Shown here: positions 59,201 through 64,000 of the stretch, piece by piece | How positions within the stretch are numbered: the stretch's first letter is position 1 | How the letters are laid out: the number at the start of each line of letters is the position of its first letter | From: Macrocybe gigantea | Taxonomy: Eukaryota > Basidiomycota > Agaricomycetes > Agaricales > Callistosporiaceae | Reading direction: 5' to 3' | DNA length: 64,000 bases | Assembly: GCA_011319805.1 (NCBI GenBank) | Contig: SJRY01000038.1 | Location: 248,001-312,000 of the forward strand | Translations under genes and position numbers: made by a program | Notes under the pieces: model-generated | The model's database searches: none | What the model saw: only the letters and a program-made list of their open reading frames with translations | Told to the model about the DNA's origin: nothing

Positions 59201-59812
59201 CTGTCTTCATCGGAGTCGAAATCCATTGCCTCCTCGCCCACGCCGGTAGGTTTGTAGAAAGCCCGAACGTCTTCGTCGATGGTATAATCATCATCCTCGT
59301 CAGCATCATCTGCGGCTGTAAGCTCAGTCTCAATCTCCATGTCAAAGCCTTGCACGTCGAAATTTGCCGCGCCATGCTCATCATCAATGCCGCTTGCATG
59401 GATAGGTGGCGCGATATCGAGATCCTGCATTGGATAGTCCGAGTCTTATGTTTGACATCGGGGGTTAGAAAGTTTTGAAAATGCATATAGAAACACAAGA
59501 CGTACCGTAACCAACACCATCTTCGCCTAGTACAGGTAAATCAAACCGTCGAACAGGCTGGTGGGCTGCCGGATAATGGCCTTCTGTGTCTGGTTCTGCG
59601 TCGTCCAAGTCCGAGTCAGCAATGAAATGAGAACGAGCGGCTTGGCATGACGGCCGCTTTGACATCTTGAGATGTTTTTGAAGGCCATGATACGATGCGA
59701 TGAGATGGCCGCAACCAGGACACCGCGGCATGTCGCCACGGACGACTCGGAGTCGGTATCTTGAATCACCTCTCGTCAAACTTGAATGAGATTGAGAATG
59801 AGTCGTAGTCAT
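56266..59812 (-). CDS. Plavaka-type transposase, interrupted by one TGA
   Basis: Transposase of the Plavaka family of basidiomycete CACTA-like elements. Start MTTTHSQSHSSLTRGD; the N-terminal C2H2-like finger is MPRCPGCGHLIASYHGLQKHL...C. An acidic region follows (TAADDADEDDDYTIDED). The core includes NSWAPFNSKLDWEVARWAKLRGPS, EMNTGVWWWKTQ | ..IIPMILSSDKTLVTLF, YPVYLTIRNIPKHLRRKPS, then CVKSNDCPKCMNEAKDLG, NIYRSITPDLLHQLYQG, and the long helical exon ALRHYVTTIKLFGTTDNYNTE with ERLHIDLAKDAYRATNRKEE. The C-terminal exon QVRVIFSIP...LAYIEWFSPF...HLIPHFGP..SFTDR-like ends at 56266. At 58215-58217 TGA stands where Arg is expected (VQAS*RRAVANL), one C-to-T change from CGA; the frame is otherwise continuous. 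Confidence 0.9.
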
Positions 59813-60094
59813 GCGGAACAGGTCTGACCGTATCAGACTTGTGGGAGAAGGCAAAAGAACAAGACATATGCACTTACAAGGACGCGAGGGAAGCGTCAGC
59901 GGTGTGTCGAGCGAGTTATCAAAACGGCGCAAAAGATCGGGAACTACCCCATAATTAGTCATCCATCTGTGGGTAACTAGCCTGAATTGGCACCGAAGCC
60001 TCCTTCCAATATCTTAGGTCAATCTTTATCGTCCCTTTACTGTGCTTTACCCGTTATATTCAAAATTAGGTCCCAAACCGCCCCTAACTACCGC

Positions 60095-60112
60095 ATTGGG
60101 TTTTTCCTGATG
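60095..60112 (-). repeat. right internal 18-bp inverted repeat
   Basis: ATTGGGTTTTTCCTGATG, perfect reverse complement of 49224-49241. Confidence 0.8.
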
Positions 60113-60116
60113 CTAG

Positions 60117-60142
60117 GTGGCCGGGTTCAGGGTCACCACCAG
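60117..60142 (-). repeat. right terminal inverted repeat of the transposon
   Basis: Begins GTGGCCGGGTTCAGGG and ends CACCACCAG; partner of 47975-48000. A 13-base piece of it (GTGACCCTGAACC on the minus strand) also occurs at 49630-49642 by the DUF6532 stop. Confidence 0.7.
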
Positions 60143-60242
60143 TATGTGGCCCATCGCTCTCTCCCACTTGGTCGCTGAACAATGTTTCCACGCTCCCCGT
60201 TCGAGGGTGCTACCATGCCAGTCGGTGTTCTGGTTCACTAGG
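60143..60242 (-). repeat. outer end of the right inverted-repeat arm, displaced by the transposon
   Basis: Matches the reverse complement of 32,061-32,160 with about three differences. Confidence 0.85.
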
Positions 60243-60325
60243 CCCAACGCGTGAAATGTGGGCGACAAAGACATCAGGTGCCGTTCGTTAGACTCAGTCA
60301 CCGTGCCGCCATTTAGTCAGTGAGG

Positions 60326-60651
60326 ATGGTGCCGGACGATTCCAGTCAGCCTCCTGAACAATTCCTCTGCATTGCAGCGGTTTATCCGGTCGAGGCACAG
60401 CCGGGAACTATCATTCACGACTATGCTGCCTTGAGAGAGATTCAGGAGCTTGAAGTATGCTTCGGATTCGGTCATTCAAAAATCTTTCAATGTGCTAATG
60501 TTGCCGAACCCTCCAACAGGCTCGCTTGAGAGTCTTACGACAAAGAGCACCGAAGCCTGAGCCACAAGCACTCAGGCTCAAATCAGAATCCGTTTCATCA
60601 GCTCGGATCTCAGAACAACCCATCATAATCGACCTGACTATGGATGATTAA
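60326..60651 (+). CDS. small protein ending in a SUMO-interaction-like motif
   Basis: Two exons. Exon 1: MVPDDSSQPPEQFLCIAAVYP...HDYAALREIQELE, then an intron of about 65 nt with a clear GTATGC donor and CAACAG acceptor. Exon 2: ARLRVLRQRAPKPEPQALRLK...SEQPIIIDLTMDD plus TAA. The product is about 87 aa. The middle is a short helix (REIQELEARLRVLRQR). The last residues IIIDLTMDD fit the hydrophobic-acidic SUMO-interacting motif. It starts about 80 bp outside the displaced repeat arm. Function unknown; it may act as an adaptor for SUMO-modified proteins, but that is inference from the motif alone. Confidence 0.6.
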
Positions 60652-61038
60652 CGCGTCAAATTTTGATACCCCTGTTTTCTGTTTCTTGGAGGAAGTCAAT
60701 TCGTGTGAACTTAATTGAGCGTATCGCTCATTTTTAATACTTCCATTGTAACATAGCTTTTCATGAAACCGTACGTTTAGTCTAGCCAGTCAACAAGCAA
60801 CAGAGCTTAGTGGCAAGGTATTGCTACGACACGGTCATACAGTTGTCATGTGATCACGGGTTCGATACTTCGGTCATGACCGACGCGTACAGCAGCCCCA
60901 AGAGGCGTCCGCTGAAGCGAGTTGACCCCGAGGCCACAGTTCGATTGACTGGACTGGTACATGTATTGAAAGCTTCGTCGTCAAATTTGAAACTAGACGG
61001 ATGAACAGGAAAAACGCAGCAGCGTAGCTACGCTAGGC
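60652..61038. other. intergenic, nothing recognised
   Basis: A GGTTCGAT string at about 60,860 resembles a tRNA T-loop, but no supporting stems were found. Confidence 0.45.
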
Positions 61039-61485
61039 TCATTCTGGCCTATTCTCCATCCAAGCATTCCTCAACAGCACCAAAAGCCTCTCCTTCTCCA
61101 AGGGCGCGGGATTCGGGTACGGGCTCTTGACGGCCAGGTCTGCAGCCCGATCGAGATCCTCTCCCTTCATACCAAGCTCCTTTAATGAGCACGGTGCCCC
61201 GAGAGACTTGGCAAGGTCATAGATGCCCTGCGCTGCCGTGGTGGCGTTAGCGCCAAAGGACTCCAGTCTGAGTGATAATGCCACTTTGGCGACGGGGTCC
61301 TGCGCATAGGGAGCGTTGTATGCCAGTGCGTATGGAAGGACGACGGTGTGCGTCTCCGCATGTGGGAGATTGAACGTTCCGCCTGTTAAAAAAGAATATG
61401 AAGTCAGAATTAAAAGCGTACTAGATCACCTGGAACAAATGTAGAGTATGGCAGAGCCTACGATGGAGCCCATCCCTACAGTATG
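61039..61485 (-). pseudogene. 3' remnant of maleylacetate reductase (Fe-type alcohol dehydrogenase fold)
   Basis: The last exon is intact: GGTFNLPHAETHTVVLPYALAYNAPYAQDPVAKVALSLRLESFG...LLRNAWMENRPE plus TGA. NLPHAETHTVVLP is the metal-binding C-terminal signature of maleylacetate reductases, which reduce maleylacetate to 3-oxoadipate in aromatic-ring breakdown. Upstream, after an intron, one degenerate exon can be read as TVGMG-LHRRLCHTL (family: GTVGMGLHHKLCHTL) with a lost base and a damaged donor. The upstream two-thirds (NAD-binding domain, IGGGS motif) are absent. Instead the sequence joins directly at 61,486 to a 41-bp block from a FunK1 kinase leader. It is a truncated gene, not functional as it stands. 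Confidence 0.75.
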
Positions 61486-61526
61486 CCACTTGGGAAGATA
61501 GACGTTACAGGTGAACAATGGAACGC
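61486..61526 (-). repeat. 41-bp copy of the kinase 4 leader
   Basis: Reverse complement matches 38753-38793 at 40 of 41 bases and abuts the degenerate reductase exon. Confidence 0.8.
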
Positions 61527-62718
61527 ATCGTTCAAGGTGTTGGACTTTCAAATCTTCATTGAAGACCCCTTTACTCACTACTTATTCAAAATTCCATGTC
61601 TGCGTCCCTATCCACACCTCCTTCATTCCTATGCAGAGAAATCGGATCTGCACCGAGATTCTCACATGCCAAGAAAACGATAAAAGTAGTTCGAGCAAAT
61701 TGTCGAGGACGCAATGTCCATGCTGCACATCAAGGATTGTAGCACGCGGATTGTTAATACCTAGTCGCATCTTATTGCACTCATTTTATTATCAAGAGCC
61801 GCCTTTTGCCACAAAGTTCTGTGCTCACTGTCCTTCCGGTACCAGAACAGCCATCGTTCCTCCCATTACAAGAGCTACTGCATTCTTCTGACCCTGCCCG
61901 ACGCGTGTATGGCCCTCAAATATGGAGTCCATGGAACCGGCGGCTCCTCGGTGGCATCCTTGGACTCGTCGACCCGGACCAGCCGCAACAATCCTCTTCT
62001 TGCAGGAGTGCTGAGACTTGCCTAACTCACGTAAACGCGCACCGTAAATGCTGTCATTTGTGTCGAAGCCGTCGAAGATGCGCGGAGGATGAGATGATGT
62101 CAATGATGTACCTCGCCTCCTGCAGATGCAGGACTCTTTGAAAGTACTCTCCTCGCAACGGCGTCCTGCTGATTATCGAATCCTCAGTGCCTATCCAAGT
62201 TTTTTCTTCTCTTTGAGCGGTGTTGGCACGACATTTAATCGGTTACGTGTTAACTCTCTAAGGCCATGAAGTCAGATATTCCGACGACTGTTAGCGGCCT
62301 TTGATGGGCACAATCTGGATACTCAAAGCCAAGTTCTCTCTACGTTCTATCCCGAGCGAAAGGACTCGTTTCTTGTATAAATTGGCATAAAATGACACTT
62401 GCCTAGTGACGTTTTGCCTTATTTGAAGGCCACAAGAAGGCTTTGCAAGCGAGTCCAAACAAACCAAATTTTGCCACACGACGGACACAACAGACCCGTC
62501 GTCGTCAATCGTCAAGAAAACCGCAAGCCGTCAATGTGAGTGTGCTGCTCTGCTGTTGTACTGTTGTCGGTGTGGCTAGTTATCATGGCCCTTTTGTGAT
62601 TGAATCGCGAAATCGGACGGATGACGATGGATCCGTGGATGGGACATCGGATGACATGGGATAGGTCTCGCGCTGAAGGGACGGTCTTTGCTGATATCTT
62701 CGCCATTCTGTGTGCAGC
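61527..62718. other. intergenic and 5' UTR of eL20
   Basis: Frames at 61806-62141 plus and 61825-62103 minus are unrecognised. Near the right end a GTGAGT donor (about 62,539) and the TGTGCAG acceptor at 62,718 suggest a 5' UTR intron of about 180 nt in the ribosomal protein gene. Confidence 0.45.
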
Positions 62719-63510
62719 ATGGGCCTTCAAGAATACCAGGTCGTTGGACGCCACCTCCCGACTGAGGCCGATCCCAACCCTAAACTCTACCGCATGCGCA
62801 TTTTTGCCCCCAATGAGGTCGTCGCCAAGTCCCGTTTCTGGTATTTCCTCAGGTGCGTTTTGTATCGCGGCTGCTTGTTCTTTCAGTTCCCTGAGTACCT
62901 ATTCCTCTCTATCCAGGAAACTCAAAAAAGTCAAGAAGGCCAATGGAGAGATCATCGGCGTCAACGTTGTGTGTACCATTGATATATCCCTTGCAGCCCT
63001 CAAGAGGCAGGCGGAATGGGATCGCTGACCAGAGCCCCGTTTTCTTCTCTCTTTGGCCGTTGTGCATTTTGTTTTGATTTCTAGATTCACGAAAAGAAGC
63101 CGTTGAAGATCAAGAACTTTGGCATCTGGCTCCGATACGATTCCCGCTCCGGCACACACAACATGTACAAGGAGTTCCGTGAACTCAGCCGTGCTGATGC
63201 CGTCAAGAGCCTTTACCAAGACATGGCCGCCCGCCATCGTGCACGATTCCGCTCCATCCATGTACGCTGTTCGACATCTGTTGAACGTGTCCCACATCTC
63301 TGAATCTTGCTCCACGTCTCTCCTTTTTTTTTTTGAAAAAAAATTTTCTGAAACAATCAGATCATCCGTGTGGTCGAGATCGAAAAGAGCGAAGACGTTC
63401 GCAGGCCGTACATCAAACAGTTGATGGTTCCCAATCTCAAGTTCCCCTTGCCTCACCGCGTCACCAAGATCCGCTCCACGTTTGTGGCTCACCGCCCGAC
63501 AACCTTTTAG
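62719..63510 (+). CDS. RPL20: 60S ribosomal protein eL20 (L20/L18a)
   Basis: Structural protein of the large ribosomal subunit. Four coding exons: [20 protein letters not shown]...SRFWYFLR | [17 protein letters not shown] | [40 protein letters not shown]...RFRSIH | [21 protein letters not shown]...HRPTTF plus TAG. Every junction keeps frame and the total of about 175 aa fits the family. The ATG is the first codon after a splice acceptor and a long 5' intron is likely, as is common for ribosomal protein genes. An open frame on the opposite strand (62899-63492) is a shadow. Highly conserved and intact, so it serves as a local quality reference. Confidence 0.96.
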
Positions 63511-63752
63511 GTGGTGCGCTATGTAAACGGAGGTAGATATGCCGGTTAGGATATGTTATGTGGCCTGTCTATGAATATGACCTACATCAAATCCTACATC
63601 AGTTTGAGAGCGCCTGACATATGATCACCTGATACCAACAGGTTCTTTGAACTGCTTTTTCGATGTCCCCGTAAACGCCACATCAATCGGAGCTTCCTCC
63701 TAGTCCCATATCAGTCCCAGCCAGGTTTCTGCATGGGCGGTCTTCATCTGCT

Positions 63753-64000
63753 ATGGAGCTGCCCTTTGAGATCTGGCTCTGCATCGCTGATTTTCTTCCA
63801 AAGGACTGCCTGCAAGGCCTCTACTCCGTCAACCGCGCCCTTTTTGCTATCGCGATGAAAGTGCGCTATGGCGATATCGTGTTCCTCGGCCAGGAGAGTA
63901 TGCTCAGGAACATCGAAAAATTACAGTATGTTCCTGTGCAACGGCTATAGCTAGACCTCTTCTAACTTCTTTTCCTCCCATTTCTCTTTGATCGAATGAA
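63753..64000 (+). CDS. F-box-like protein, N-terminal part, runs off the window
   Basis: Start MELPFEIWLCIADFLPKDCLQGLYSVNRALFAIAMKVRYGDI, an F-box-type opening of Agaricomycete F-box-like proteins (LPxEIWxxIxxFL). It continues VFLGQESMLRNIEKLQ to a GTATGT donor near 63,929; without splicing the frame would end at 63,950. The remaining exons lie beyond the window, so the substrate-binding part is not visible. Confidence 0.75.

Larger units (their letters stand above)
47975..60142 (-). mobile_element. Plavaka-type DNA transposon, about 12.17 kb
   Basis: Left flank ends ...GGAAAGAACCTA and right flank starts TATGTGGCCC. Joining them with a single TA reproduces the uninterrupted paralogous sequence at 32,140-32,175 (reverse complement), so the boundaries and a TA target duplication follow directly. 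The ends form a 26-bp imperfect inverted repeat (18 of 26 matching without gaps, sharing the inner part GGCCAC). Inside lie an 18-bp perfect inverted repeat pair, phased subterminal repeats, a Plavaka-type transposase (56.3-59.8 kb), a DUF6532 gene (49.6-52.2 kb) and a broken low-complexity protein gene (52.5-55.3 kb), all on the minus strand. The first 2.3 kb are notably AT-rich. A premature stop in the transposase suggests this copy is no longer autonomous. Confidence 0.85.

Noticed and set aside
60800..60880. tRNA-like GGTTCGAT string
   Set aside because: No T-stem, anticodon arm or acceptor stem could be paired around it.
62539..62718. Possible C/D-box snoRNA in the eL20 5' intron (ATGACGA ... 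CTGA about 60 nt apart)
   Set aside because: C box deviates from the consensus and I could not find a closing terminal stem.
62899..63492. 197-codon frame on the minus strand
   Set aside because: Antisense shadow of the highly conserved eL20 exons.
1..64000. Search for CRISPR arrays, rRNA and bacterial operon signals
   Set aside because: None seen; intron-rich genes show a eukaryotic nuclear genome.

Overview
The window is nuclear DNA of a filamentous basidiomycete, most likely an Agaricomycete. The evidence is dense short GT-AG introns (about 45-70 nt), several FunK1-type fungal protein kinases, basidiomycete F-box/LRR-like proteins, a Plavaka-type transposase and a DUF6532 protein. I saw no bacterial-style operons, CRISPR arrays, rRNA or convincing tRNA. 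All exon calls were made by eye from reading frames, splice signals and remembered family patterns.

Layout. 1-7.5 kb: a WrbA-type quinone oxidoreductase (-), an F-box-like gene with four frame breaks (+) and a short-chain dehydrogenase (-). 8.2-10.9 kb: FunK1 kinase 1 (+). 11-14.6 kb: a Dal5-like MFS permease (-) and a small Cys-rich protein (-). 14.6-18.5 kb: poor in recognisable genes apart from a degenerate PARP-like gene (-). 19.7-21.3 kb: a coiled-coil repeat protein (+). 22.1-24.5 kb: an intact F-box/LRR-like gene (-). 25.9-28.1 kb: a SET/MYND methyltransferase (+).

28.4-47.7 kb is a FunK1 kinase cluster: pseudogene 2 (+), kinase 3 (+), kinase 4 (+) and kinase 5 (-). Kinases 3 and 5 form arms of about 3.3 kb of a large inverted repeat. 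The roughly 9 kb spacer holds kinase 4, the COP9 signalosome subunit CSN5, a decayed CSN5 fragment and a hypothetical gene with a Gly-rich tail. The 5' parts of kinases 3 and 5 are almost identical while their C-lobes differ more, which suggests gene conversion. All five kinase loci share a CACGTG box about 100-150 bp upstream of the start.

47,975-60,142 is a transposon of about 12.17 kb inserted in the outer end of the right repeat arm. The unoccupied equivalent at 32,159-32,160 shows the exact insertion site, with TA as target duplication. The element carries imperfect 26-bp terminal inverted repeats, internal 18-bp inverted repeats, phased short subterminal repeats, a Plavaka-type transposase with one premature stop, a DUF6532 gene and a broken copy of a long low-complexity basidiomycete protein. 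A second element of about 1.06 kb appears nested at its left end.

60.3-64 kb: a tiny gene ending in a SUMO-interaction-like motif (+), a truncated maleylacetate reductase (-), ribosomal protein eL20 (+) and the start of another F-box-like gene (+) that runs off the window. Many accessory genes show single-base frame breaks, most of them deletions. Either assembly error or early decay could explain these, so several CDS calls carry that caveat.
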